Positions 52,940 to 64,000 of a DNA stretch of 64,000 bases are shown here, piece after piece. This DNA comes from Planctomycetota bacterium. GTDB lineage: Bacteria; Planctomycetota; UBA1135; GCA-002686595. How positions within the stretch are numbered: the first letter of the stretch is position 1; each line of letters opens with the position of its first letter. The notes beneath the pieces were generated by a model. The model saw only the letters and a list, made by a program, of their open reading frames with translations, searched no databases and had not been told where the DNA came from. A program made the translations under genes and the position numbers. The stretch is taken from positions 344,604-408,603 of the forward strand of contig JAKLKU010000003.1 of the NCBI GenBank assembly GCA_023150475.1. The letters are read 5' to 3'.

Positions 52940-54868
52940 GTGAAAACCCGCATGCCCGGCCGCCCTTATGCGCGACTCACCGAGCCGCTCGTGCGCGTGA
53001 ACGGAGTGCTGCGTCCCGCCTCGTGGGACGAAGCGCTCGATCACGCCGCGAACGGATTCGCACGCGCGAAGGCGGCTCGCGGCGGCGACGCGCTCGGCAT
53101 CTTCTCGTGCTCGAAGTCCACCAACGAAGTGAACTTCCTCGCGCAGAAGCTCGCCCGCATCGCGTTCCGCACCCACAACATCGACAGCTGCAACCGAACG
53201 TGACACGCGCCTAGCGTCGTCGGTCTGGCGACGGTCTTCGGTGCCGGTGGCAGCACGAACTCCTACCGCGAAGCGGAGGAGGCGGACGTCGTGTTCCTGT
53301 GGGGCTCGAACGCGCGCGAAGCGCATCCGATCTGGTTCCACCATCTGTTGAAGGGCGTGAAGAACGGCACGCGCCTCTACGTGATGGATCCGCGGCGGAC
53401 GTCGTCGGCGCAGTGGGCCGACGTGTGGCTCGGCCTGAACGTCGGCAGCGACATCGCGCTCTCGAACGCGATGGCGCGCGAGATCCTGCACGCGGGGCTC
53501 GAGCACAAGGGCTTCATCGCGAACGCGACCGAAGGTTTCGCGGAGTACAAGGCGTCGGTCGAGAGCTACACGCTCGAGTTCGCCGAGCGCGTCACCGGCG
53601 TGCCCGCCGACGTGATCCGCGAAGCGGCGCACGCGTTCGCGAAGGCCGACAAGGCGATGATCTGCTGGACGCTCGGCATCACCGAGCACCACGACGCGGT
53701 CGACAACGTGCTCGCGTTGATCAACCTGTGCCTGTTGACCGGTCACGTCGGCCGTTGGGCGTGCGGCTGCAATCCGCTGCGCGGCCAGAACAACGTGCAG
53801 GGCGGCGGCGACATGGGTGCGATCCCCAATCGTCTGCCCGGTTTCCAGGACATCCTCGATCCAGCGGTGCGCGAGCGCTTCGAGCGCCACTGGAACGTGC
53901 CTCTCGCGCCGCGTTACGGGCTCAACCTGACGCAGATGCTGCACGCGATCGAGAAGAAGGACCTGATCGCGCTCTTCGTGATCGGCGAGAACCCCGCGCA
54001 ATCGGACGCCGACTCCGAACACGTGCAAGCGGCGCTCGCCGGGCTCGAGCACTTGGTCGTGCAGGAGATCGTCATGACGCGCACCGCGGAGATGGCGCAC
54101 GTCGTGTTGCCCGCGACCGCGTCGTGGTGCGAAGGCGAAGGCACGGTGACCAACAGCGAACGCCGCGTGCAACGCTGCCGCAAGGCGGTCGAGCCGCCGG
54201 CGGGCGCGAAGGACGAGCTCTGGATCCTCGCCGAGCTCGCGCGCCGCCTCGGCGTCGACTTCGGCCATCCGACCGCGGAAGACGTGTGGAACGAGTTCCG
54301 CGTCGTCGCGCCGCACTTCGCGGGCGGGATGAGCTATGCGCGCCTCGAAGCGCTCGGCGGATTGCAGTGGCCGTGTCCGCACGAGGAACATCCGGGCACG
54401 CCGTTCCTGCACGAACGTCTGTGGCAGACGCCGCGCGAAGGGCGCGCCGCCGCGTTCTGGGTCGTGCGTTGGGAAGGGCCGGCGGAGAAGCCCGATGACG
54501 ACTACCCGTTGCTGCTGACGACCGGCCGGCGCCTCGAGTCGTACAACACCGGCGTGCAGACGGTCGGGTATCGCTCGCCGTTGCGGCGCAGCGAGGAGCT
54601 CGAGCTCAGCGCGGAAGACGCGGCTCGGCTCGGCATCGACGACGGCGAGCTCGTGCGTATCACCTCGCGCCGCGGCAGTCTCGTCGCGCCGGCGCGCATC
54701 GATCGGGGCTTGCGTCCGGGGCTCGTCTTCATGACGCTGCACTTCCCCGACGAAGTGAACACCAACGTGTTGACGATCGACGCATCCGATCCGAAGTCCG
54801 GCACCGCCGAGTTCAAGGCGTGCGCCGTGCGCGTCGAACCCGCCGCGAAGGCCGCGGCGAAGAGATAG
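52940..54868 (+). CDS. fdhF: Selenocysteine formate dehydrogenase catalytic subunit lacking its N-terminal [4Fe-4S] domain
   Basis: This is a molybdopterin (bis-MGD) formate dehydrogenase of 642 residues if TGA 53201-53203 is read as selenocysteine 88. Both flanks are in frame and family-like: DSCNRT, then Sec, then HAPSVVGLATVFGAGG. In homologues this position is Sec or Cys followed by His. A SECIS-like hairpin follows immediately. The remainder has the family MGD-binding blocks (VFLWGSNAREAHPIW, YVMDPRRT, GCNPLRGQNNVQGGGDMG) and the C-terminal cofactor domain (TTGRRLESYNTG). The start is GTG 52940, with AGAAGGA upstream. The protein begins directly at the post-cluster segment (EPLVRVNGVLRPASWDEALD). 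The expected CxxCxxxC domain is absent here and lies on the next gene. Confidence 0.88.
53201..53233 (+). promoter_or_regulatory. Selenocysteine codon and bacterial SECIS element
   Basis: TGA at 53201-53203 is followed by CGTCGTC (53215-53221), apical loop GGTCT (53222-53226), and GGCGACG (53227-53233). This gives a 7-bp stem with one T-G wobble. The GGUCU loop and the spacing after UGA match the Escherichia coli fdhF SECIS that binds SelB. The hairpin is also coding sequence. Confidence 0.82.
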
Positions 54869-54879
54869 ACAAGACCCCG

Positions 54880-57798
<2,919 letters not shown>

Positions 57799-57906
57799 CC
57801 TGCGCGCCCTACGACCGAAGCTCCGTCCGGCTCGGCCGACGTTCGCATTCCTTCGTTCGCGGCAGGCCGCGTAACTCTGTGCGGTTCACCGAAAGAGCGA
57901 GGTCCC

Positions 57907-59601
57907 ATGGAAGCCGTCATGACCCAACAGCCCGTTCCGTCCGACATCGAAATCGCCCAACGCGCCAAGCCCCGCCCCATCGTCGACGTCGCGAAGGACA
58001 TCGGGCTCTCCGCCGACGACATCGACCTCTACGGCAAGTACAAGGCGAAGCTCCCGCTCGAGCTCAGCGCGCGCAAGGCGAAGGGTCGACTGGTGCTGGT
58101 CACCGCGATCAACCCGACGCCCGCGGGCGAGGGCAAGAGCACGGTCAGCGTCGGCCTGACGCAGGCGTTCCGGAAGATCGGCGTCAACGCGATCCTCTGC
58201 ATGCGCGAGCCGAGCCTCGGCCCCGTGTTCGGCGTCAAAGGCGGCGCGGCGGGCGGCGGCTACGCGCAGGTGATCCCGATGGAGGACATCAACCTCCACT
58301 TCACCGGCGACTTCCACGCGATCTCGAGCGCGCACTCGCTGCTCTCCGCGGTGCTCGACAACCACCTGCAACAAGGCAACGAGCTCGGCATCGATCCGCG
58401 CCGCATCACGTGGCCGCGCACGATCGACATGAACGACCGCGCGCTGCGCAACGCGGTGATCGGTCTCGGCGGTCCGGCGGAAGGCGTCGTGCGCGAGGAA
58501 CACTGGGTGATCATCCCGGCGAGCGAGATCATGGCGATCCTCTCGCTCTCGAGCTCGCGCGAGGACCTCGAAGCGCGCTTGAACCGCATCGTCGTCGGCT
58601 CGACCTACGGCAGGGACAAGAAGCCGGTGCGCGCAAGCCAACTCAACGTCGCTGGCGCGATGTCTCTGCTCTTGAAGGACGCGCTGCGGCCGAACCTCGT
58701 GCAGACGCTCGAAGGCGGGCCCGCGCTCGTTCACTGCGGTCCGTTCGGCAACATCGCGCACGGCTGCAACTCGATCATGGCGACCAAGGCGGGCCTCGCG
58801 CTCGCCGACATCGTCGTCACGGAGGCCGGTTTCGGCTCCGATCTCGGCGCGGAGAAGTTCTTCGACATCAAGTGTCGCGCGGGCGGGCTGAAGCCGGAGG
58901 CGGCGGTGCTCGTCGCGACGATCCGCTCGCTGAAGATGCAGGGCGGCGCCGACAAGAAGGCGCTCGGAGTCGAGAACCTGGCGGCGCTGCAGAAGGGGCT
59001 CGAGCACGTCGACCACCACGTCGCGAACGTCAAGCAGTTCGGCGTGCCGGTGGTGCTCGCGATCAACCGCTTCAGCGCCGACACCGACGCGGAGATCAAG
59101 ATGCTGCGCGAGCACGCCGAGAAGCGCGGCTTCAAGGTCGTGCTCTGCGAAGTGTGGGCGAAGGGCGGCGCGGGCGGCGAAGAGCTCGCGCGCGAAGTGC
59201 TCGGGCTGCTCGAACGGAAGACCGCGAACTTCCAGCCGCTCTACTCCGCCGACCTGCCGATCCGCGAGAAGATCGAGACGGTGGTGAAGAAGGTCTACGG
59301 CGGCGACGGCGTCGACTACGCGCCGGCGGCGGAGCGTTCGATCGACTACCTCGAGTCGATCGGTCTGGGCAAGACGCCGGTGTGCATCGCGAAGACGCAG
59401 TACTCGCTCACCGACGATCCGACCAAGCTCTGCAAGCCGCGCGGCTTCCGCATCACGATCAACGAGGTCACGCCGTCCGCCGGCGCGGGCTTCGTGGTCG
59501 CCAAGGCGGGCGACATCATGACGATGCCGGGCCTGCCGAAGGTCCCCGCCGCCGAGGCGATCCGCATGAACCCCGACGGCTCGATCGTCGGGCTCTTCTG
59601 A
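57907..59601 (+). CDS. fhs: Formate-tetrahydrofolate ligase
   Basis: This 564-residue enzyme ligates formate to tetrahydrofolate with ATP, giving 10-formyl-THF. The P-loop-like TPAGEGKST is at about 77-85. EPSLGPVFGVKGGAAGGGY, NLHFTGDFHAI, EGGPALVHCGPFGNIAHG and TEAGFGSDLGAEKFFDIKCR are all signature segments. Length is normal. ATG 57907 has GAGG about 6 nt upstream; ATG 57919 is an alternative. It lies 108 nt after the formate dehydrogenase fusion on the same strand. So formate made from or oxidised to CO2 by the dehydrogenase can enter folate C1 metabolism directly. Confidence 0.95.
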   Translation: MEAVMTQQPVPSDIEIAQRAKPRPIVDVAKDIGLSADDIDLYGKYKAKLPLELSARKAKGRLVLVTAINPTPAGEGKSTVSVGLTQAFRKIGVNAILCMREPSLGPVFGVKGGAAGGGYAQVIPMEDINLHFTGDFHAISSAHSLLSAVLDNHLQQGNELGIDPRRITWPRTIDMNDRALRNAVIGLGGPAEGVVREEHWVIIPASEIMAILSLSSSREDLEARLNRIVVGSTYGRDKKPVRASQLNVAGAMSLLLKDALRPNLVQTLEGGPALVHCGPFGNIAHGCNSIMATKAGLALADIVVTEAGFGSDLGAEKFFDIKCRAGGLKPEAAVLVATIRSLKMQGGADKKALGVENLAALQKGLEHVDHHVANVKQFGVPVVLAINRFSADTDAEIKMLREHAEKRGFKVVLCEVWAKGGAGGEELAREVLGLLERKTANFQPLYSADLPIREKIETVVKKVYGGDGVDYAPAAERSIDYLESIGLGKTPVCIAKTQYSLTDDPTKLCKPRGFRITINEVTPSAGAGFVVAKAGDIMTMPGLPKVPAAEAIRMNPDGSIVGLF

Positions 59602-59637
59602 GCCAGCCTGGGCAAGCGCGAGTCGCGCGAACTCCTC

Positions 59638-59663
59638 GCGGCCGGCGCCGACGCGTCGGCCGC
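59638..59663. terminator. Hairpin between convergent fhs and hemerythrin genes
   Basis: GCGGCCG and CGGCCGC pair (7 bp) around a 12-nt loop, in the 87-bp gap between the two stop codons. No T-tract is present. Confidence 0.4.
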
Positions 59664-59688
59664 CGTCGTCTTCGCGCGCTCCTTGGGA

Positions 59689-60627
59689 TCAGTCGAGCAG
59701 ACGCTTCTCCCCGCGCAGGCGTTGGATCTCGGTGACGTCCTGCACGACTTCCAGCGTGCCGAGGTAACGCCCGTCGCGGCGCACCGCGAAGTAGCGCACG
59801 TGCACCTTCTTGCCTTGGAAGTCGAGCCAGAACTCCGAGACGTTGCGCTTGCCCGCTTTGAACTCGCGCAGGATCTGCTCGACCATGTGCAGGCTCTTCT
59901 CCGGGTGACAATTCTGCACCGGCGTCCCGATCGCCGAGCGCAGGCGCGGGAAGATCTTCGCTTGGTTCTCGTGGCTGAAGTAGCGCACGGTGTCGTTCGC
60001 GTCGACGAACGAGATCTCGACCGGCATCGTGTTCAGGATCGCGGCGAGCACGTCGCGTTCGAGCCCGAACGACAGATCCTCGACTTGGCCGGCGCTCGCG
60101 ATGCGCTCGGCGAGCGCGTAGTAGCGAGCTCGCGTGTCGGGACCGGACAGCGCTTCCTGCGCCTCGAACCCCGCGACGATCGCGGCCTCGTCCTCCGGAG
60201 TCAGCACGCGCAGCGCCGCCGGATACAGGATGTCGTTCTCCTTCCAGTAGTGATCCTCGAGCAACGCCTTGTACTCCTCGAAGACGCGCTGGAACTCCGC
60301 GAGCGAGCTGCGATCGCCGGCGATCACCATGCGTCCCGCGCTCTCGAGCCGCGCGATCAGCCGCTTCGCCGACTCGTGCTCCTGCAACATCACCGCGAGC
60401 GGCCCGCCGTGGCGCGGGATGCCGCGGCTCTCGATCCGCGGGAAGAGCTGCTGCTCTTCCTTCTGGTTGTGGCAGCGATCCGCGTAGTCGACGAGGTAGT
60501 CGAGCGCGTCGCGCACGAACTCCGCGCTCGGCCCGTCGGGTCCGGCCAACGCTTGCTGCACCGCCGCGAGGACCCGTTCGGTCGTGCGGTGATCGTCCAT
60601 CAACTGCTCGTTCCAGCGCTTCGACAT
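59689..60627 (-). CDS. Hemerythrin-PAS protein
   Basis: This 312-residue protein has an N-terminal hemerythrin-like four-helix domain (about 1-150) with the di-iron ligands in DDHRTTE, CHNQKEEQQLF, LQEHESAKRL and EDHYWKENDILYP. The C-terminal PAS domain (about 205-305) begins MPVEISFVDANDTVRYFSHE, as in the DUF438/PAS_10 arrangement. There is no output domain. Such proteins sense or carry O2 or NO. GGAG lies 7 nt before ATG 60627. A perfect TTGACCTAGGTCAA palindrome 76-89 nt upstream suggests control by a CRP/FNR-type nitrosative-stress regulator. Confidence 0.87.
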   Translation of the reverse strand: MSKRWNEQLMDDHRTTERVLAAVQQALAGPDGPSAEFVRDALDYLVDYADRCHNQKEEQQLFPRIESRGIPRHGGPLAVMLQEHESAKRLIARLESAGRMVIAGDRSSLAEFQRVFEEYKALLEDHYWKENDILYPAALRVLTPEDEAAIVAGFEAQEALSGPDTRARYYALAERIASAGQVEDLSFGLERDVLAAILNTMPVEISFVDANDTVRYFSHENQAKIFPRLRSAIGTPVQNCHPEKSLHMVEQILREFKAGKRNVSEFWLDFQGKKVHVRYFAVRRDGRYLGTLEVVQDVTEIQRLRGEKRLLD

Positions 60628-60702
60628 CGCGTGCTCCGTGTGGGGTTCGGCGGCGTTTCGGCCGCTCGAGCCCATGGATACGCGTCGCCGCCGACACTCG
60701 AG

Positions 60703-60716
60703 TTGACCTAGGTCAA
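60703..60716. promoter_or_regulatory. CRP/FNR-family operator-like palindrome (TTGACCTAGGTCAA)
   Basis: This is a 14-bp perfect palindrome, 76 nt upstream of the hemerythrin-PAS start in the 223-bp gap. TTGAC-N4-GTCAA is the layout of FNR/DNR-type sites, and TTGACCNNGGTCAA is the form associated with HcpR-type regulators of NO response. The regulator is not in the window. Confidence 0.6.
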
Positions 60717-60850
60717 TTCGCGGCCGAAATCCGCGCGGCGACCGGCACACGAATGCACCGGCCCGCGCTCCGTGGGGAACGCGGGCCGAGGCCGACCGTC
60801 GTCGGTGCGTTGCAGCGCAGCAAGAAGACCGCGAGCGACGCGCGCGAGCG

Positions 60851-63529
60851 TCAACCGTCGCGACGTCGACGCACGACCCGCGCCTTCGGAGCTTTCGGCG
60901 ACTTGGCGAGCTTGGGCGGCTGACCCTCGCCGCGCACCCGCACGCCGACCGCGCCGAGGACTTCGCCCTTCCAGAGTTGGCGCAAGCCGAGCTCCGCCGG
61001 CGCGCGCCGCGCCTTGCCCTTCGCGAACGCGTTCCAAGCGTCCTGGGGCACGAGGTACTCGATGCGCACGCGGCCGGGCTTCTCGAGCAACACCCGATCG
61101 AAGCCGAGGCCGGGGAGCGCACGCTCGTCCTTGCCGTGCCGGCAATCGCAGAGCTCGAACGCCGCCGCGGCCTTGCCGACGACCACGTCGTAGACGTCCT
61201 CGCGTTCGTTGCGTGCCGCGAGCTTCAGCCCACGTGCGATCGCACCGGCGAACAGGCCGCGCGGCGCGCGCAGCCTGACCTTCGCGCCCGGCACGAACCG
61301 CCCGAGGTCCAGCCGCACGCCGAAGTAGTCGCGCATGCCCGGCATCGGGCCGATTTCGAACGCGATGACGCCCGGAGCATTCGGGAGCACATCGACGACG
61401 TCCATGTTGCGGTACGCGACGTTGTTCCGCTTGCGGACGAAGTCGAGGTAGTCGGACACCGTGGTGATCGACGAGAAGAGCGGCACGGGATCGAGCGCGT
61501 CCTGGATCACCGCGATCATGCAGTAGTGACCGGGCGCCGGAATCAACGCCTTCGGGAACGTCAACGGACCGGCGATGCGCAACGAGCCCGGCGTGATGTT
61601 CGCCTCGGTCAGCGTGCCGATGTGGATCCACGCCGACGGGTTCGAGAACGTCGACGCGCTCGACAAGTAGACCTGGATGGTCGCATCGCCGGCCAAGAGC
61701 CCGCGGTTCTGCACGCGCACGTAGACGAAGTTGTCCTGGCCGAACTCGACGTTCTCCCAGAGCGAGTCGCTCGAGAGGTTCGCGAACTGCACCGCAGGGT
61801 TCGCCGAAGGGCTCGTGCGGTTGATGACGTCGGGGCTCGCCCAGAGATACGTCCCCGTGTACGGTTCGACGCCGTTGTCCGCGAGGTTGTCGCGCACGTA
61901 GAGATCGGAGCCGATGCCGACCGCGTCGAAGGCGCGGGCGACGTCGCGTTGCAGCGCGAGGTCGCCGGGGAAGAGATCTTGCGCCGCGTCGAGCATCGCG
62001 ACGCGGAAGTCGAGGAACGTCGCGTTCGGCTGACCGACGAGTTGGTCGGTCATGCAACGCCACAGGAGTGACTCCGCTGCAGCTTGGCCGATGCCGTTGA
62101 CCGCGATCGCGCTCTTCGCGTGCGTGCCGCCGACGGTCAGCAAGTAGAAGAGGTGGTTGATGATGCCACTGTTGATGTGCACGCCGCCGTTGTCGGAGAA
62201 GCCGGTGTAGCGCACCGAATAGTGACTCGGCTGGTGGCCGGCGAGCACGCTCGGGATCGCATTCGCGGAGTCCCACTGATCGCCGTTGGTCGGCTCGATC
62301 ATGTTGCGCGCGGCGGGCGCCGACGCGGAGAGCCACGTGTCCTCGAACACCAGCCAATCGCCCGTGATGAACGCCGCGAAGACGTCGGAGAACGCCTCGT
62401 TCAATGCGCCCGACTCGTTCTGGTACACGAGGCCACACGTGAACTGCGTGTACGCGTGGGTGAACTCGTGCGCCAACCAATCGTCGCTGGTCGCGTAGTC
62501 GAAACCAGGCGCGGCACCGGAGCCGTCGCCCAAGTTGACCTTCGCTCCGTCCCAGTAGCCGTTGTCGTAGTTGGTTCCGAGGTGCGCGATGATGCGCGCG
62601 TCCGCGCCAGCGCCGTCGAAGCTGTTGCGCCCGTGCACGGTCTGGAAGTAGTCGATCACGGCACCTGCGTAGCGCAGCGCATCGACCTCCGGACCTTGGT
62701 GTGCATGGCGTGGAGTGGTCGAGCTCGCGTTCCAATCGTTGTCCGCGTCCTCCGACGGCGCCGCGCCATCCTCGTCGTCGACGACGATCTCCGGTCCGCC
62801 GGCGGCCGTGCGCGTGGTGTCGCGCAACTGGAAGGTCGTGTCGTTGAACCAAGTGTTGATCGTGCCCGCGCCGGAGTAGTAGCCCGTGCCGGCGCCGACC
62901 GTCGGACCGGCGGTCTGCACGTCGTCGTACTGGTTCAAGACCTTGCCGTTCGCCGCGTCGACGCGCACCACCCACTTCGCCGGCACACCACGCTCGCCGT
63001 TGCGCGCGTCGTCGATGCGCACCTCCCACGCGAGATGCGGTTTGCCGCCGTAGCGCACGACGAGGAGCTCGGGCTCGCGCGACGAATTGCCCTTCGCGCG
63101 GGTCGCCTTCAACGCCGCGGCGAGCGCCTGCGTGCTCGACAGCTTCGCCTTCTTCGGGACGCGCGCAAGATCGGGGAAGAGGCTGCTGCGAACGGTGTCG
63201 AGGCGTCCGTCCTTCGTCACGTGCACGCGCAAACTGCCGCCGTGCACGCGGTACGGACCGTGGTGCTGTTGCAGCGTGACGCTCGTGCCGCCGCGCGCGT
63301 CCTTCGAGTGCGCGAGCACGGTGAACTTGCCCTTCGCGACGGGCCCGAAGAGCGGCGCGTGCTGCTTCAAGAACTTCTGCGCCGCGGTCGCGAGCTGCTT
63401 CTCGCCCGGCGCACCGACATCGGCGAGATCGCCGCGCAAGTGAACGATGACGCCGAGCGCGGCGTCGCTGCGGAACGTGAGCTGCGGATCGCGCTTCAAG
63501 AGCGCCTTCAAACCATCGAGCTTCGTCAT
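60851..63529 (-). CDS. Thermolysin-type (M4) metallopeptidase without signal peptide
   Basis: This is an 892-residue protein. An N-terminal propeptide-like region (FTP/PepSY-type, about 1-205) ends near ANGKVLNQYDD. The M4 catalytic domain has HEFTH (zinc His354, His358; base Glu355), third ligand Glu378 in NEAFSD, and the catalytic-His segment GGVHINSGIINH. A long C-terminal part (about 570-892) has beta-sandwich-like stretches and ends in a Lys/Arg-rich tail. The N-terminus (MTKLDGLKALLKRDP) shows no signal peptide, although M4 enzymes are normally exported. AGGAGA precedes ATG 63529 at 5-6 nt, so the start looks right. Possibly exported by a non-Sec route; this is unresolved. Confidence 0.88.
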   Translation of the reverse strand: MTKLDGLKALLKRDPQLTFRSDAALGVIVHLRGDLADVGAPGEKQLATAAQKFLKQHAPLFGPVAKGKFTVLAHSKDARGGTSVTLQQHHGPYRVHGGSLRVHVTKDGRLDTVRSSLFPDLARVPKKAKLSSTQALAAALKATRAKGNSSREPELLVVRYGGKPHLAWEVRIDDARNGERGVPAKWVVRVDAANGKVLNQYDDVQTAGPTVGAGTGYYSGAGTINTWFNDTTFQLRDTTRTAAGGPEIVVDDEDGAAPSEDADNDWNASSTTPRHAHQGPEVDALRYAGAVIDYFQTVHGRNSFDGAGADARIIAHLGTNYDNGYWDGAKVNLGDGSGAAPGFDYATSDDWLAHEFTHAYTQFTCGLVYQNESGALNEAFSDVFAAFITGDWLVFEDTWLSASAPAARNMIEPTNGDQWDSANAIPSVLAGHQPSHYSVRYTGFSDNGGVHINSGIINHLFYLLTVGGTHAKSAIAVNGIGQAAAESLLWRCMTDQLVGQPNATFLDFRVAMLDAAQDLFPGDLALQRDVARAFDAVGIGSDLYVRDNLADNGVEPYTGTYLWASPDVINRTSPSANPAVQFANLSSDSLWENVEFGQDNFVYVRVQNRGLLAGDATIQVYLSSASTFSNPSAWIHIGTLTEANITPGSLRIAGPLTFPKALIPAPGHYCMIAVIQDALDPVPLFSSITTVSDYLDFVRKRNNVAYRNMDVVDVLPNAPGVIAFEIGPMPGMRDYFGVRLDLGRFVPGAKVRLRAPRGLFAGAIARGLKLAARNEREDVYDVVVGKAAAAFELCDCRHGKDERALPGLGFDRVLLEKPGRVRIEYLVPQDAWNAFAKGKARRAPAELGLRQLWKGEVLGAVGVRVRGEGQPPKLAKSPKAPKARVVRRRRDG

Positions 63530-63798
63530 TGCTGTCTCCTGGGTCGAACGGAAGCCAGGAGGGGGTCAGGAGCCCGAACCGGCGCTTCGCACGGACAACT
63601 CCCCGCAAATCGAGCTCGTTCCGACACTCGGTTCGCCCCCGGCGCGTTTTCACGAACGAACGCCGACTTCGCGCGTTCCAGAGCACGCGCGCTTGATACT
63701 GCCCCGCGTCGTTGCGCCGAAAATTCGGGCGCGGCTGAAACCAAAACGGGTTGTGGCGGTCTTTGTCTGGCGTACGGAGTTTTTCTGGAGACCGCCGA

Positions 63799-64000
63799 TG
63801 CATTTTCACCCGAAGTTTTGCCCCCGTCCCGACTGCCCCTCTCACGCCGGCTCGCCCTTCCTCTTCCGCCGCCGCGGCTACTTCCGCCGGCGCTGCGATA
63901 CCCGCAAGGTTCCGCGCTTCCTGTGCCTCACCTGCTCGCGCGGCTTCTCCTCGCAGACCTTCCGCGTCGACTACCGCCTGAAACGCCCCGACCTGCTCGT
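63799..64000 (+). CDS. Transposase-like protein, N-terminal zinc-ribbon (cut by window edge)
   Basis: The first 67 residues of a gene running off the right edge. It reads CPRPDCPSHAG, then RRRGYFRRRCDTRKVPRFLC, then CSRGFSSQTFRVDYRLKRPD. A Cys-rich ribbon followed by an RFxCxxCxRxFSSQTF phrase is typical of N-terminal domains of multicopy insertion-sequence transposases. GGAG lies about 8 nt before ATG 63799. The 63700-63798 DNA is visibly less GC-rich than the surroundings, which may mark the element's end. The 269-bp gap before it (63530-63798) has no other gene. Confidence 0.6.

Noticed and set aside
53201..53203. TGA interpreted as a nonsense mutation or frameshift making the formate dehydrogenase a pseudogene
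   Set aside because: The frame is continuous on both sides, the site is the known catalytic Sec/Cys position with the conserved His after it, and a SECIS hairpin with the correct loop follows.

Overview
The window is 64 kb of very GC-rich bacterial DNA. It is most likely from an uncultured planctomycete. The evidence is a large complement of exported FG-GAP/VCBS beta-propeller and beta-helix proteins with DCNxNGxxDxCD calcium-loop repeats, a recurring CPCGN...GCANSTG module in secreted proteins, a CRTAC1-type ASPIC/UnbV protein, an ECF sigma factor fused to an exported carboxypeptidase-regulatory-like region, and many lipoproteins and sulfatase-fold enzymes. No rRNA, tRNA, CRISPR array or prophage was recognised. 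I read 39 protein genes, two of them cut by the window edges, plus one gene remnant.

Region 1 (1-17.1 kb) is mainly cell-surface glycan work. Glucose-1-phosphate cytidylyltransferase and CDP-glucose 4,6-dehydratase (overlapping TGATG) lie about 7 kb from a sugar C-methyltransferase and an NAD-sugar epimerase/reductase. Between them sit two secreted proteins, a Dph6-like ATPase and a DinB protein. Two large multi-pass membrane proteins (one GT39-like) and a dolichyl-phosphate-glucose-synthase-like GT2 follow.

Region 2 (17.1-31.3 kb) starts with an orphan RyR-domain protein carrying two 2TM (SLATT-like) units, then a hybrid sensor kinase, a TerB/DUF533 protein, an FG-GAP protein, a lysyl-endopeptidase-like secreted protease and a degenerate gluzincin-like protein. 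Divergent from the last is an operon of a CRTAC1 protein with two tandem RnfD/NqrB-like membrane proteins.

Region 3 (31.3-52.7 kb) holds small secreted proteins, the sigma-factor fusion, another beta-propeller protein, an orphan DNA methyltransferase, a translationally coupled epimerase/membrane protein/GMC-oxidoreductase operon, a membrane metallophosphoesterase, an alkaline-phosphatase-superfamily enzyme, a beta-lactamase-fold lipoprotein, an Uup-type ABC-F protein and a sulfotransferase. The 3' end of uup is duplicated 1.2 kb away on the far side of a lipoprotein gene.

Region 4 (52.9-60.7 kb) is a formate/C1 module and the most unusual part. A formate dehydrogenase catalytic subunit reads through an in-frame TGA followed by a good bacterial SECIS hairpin, so it is probably a selenoprotein. 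It lacks the family's N-terminal [4Fe-4S] domain. That domain lies instead at the C-terminus of the next gene, a NuoE-NuoF-NuoG(N)-like NADH/flavin/FeS fusion. Formate-tetrahydrofolate ligase follows directly. Next to it is a hemerythrin-PAS protein with a perfect TTGACCTAGGTCAA palindrome upstream (HcpR/FNR-like). The window ends with a thermolysin-type peptidase and the start of a transposase-like zinc-ribbon gene.

Throughout, several genes have no Shine-Dalgarno but carry a YANNCT or YANAAT hexamer 6-9 nt before the start codon, which suggests leaderless transcripts.
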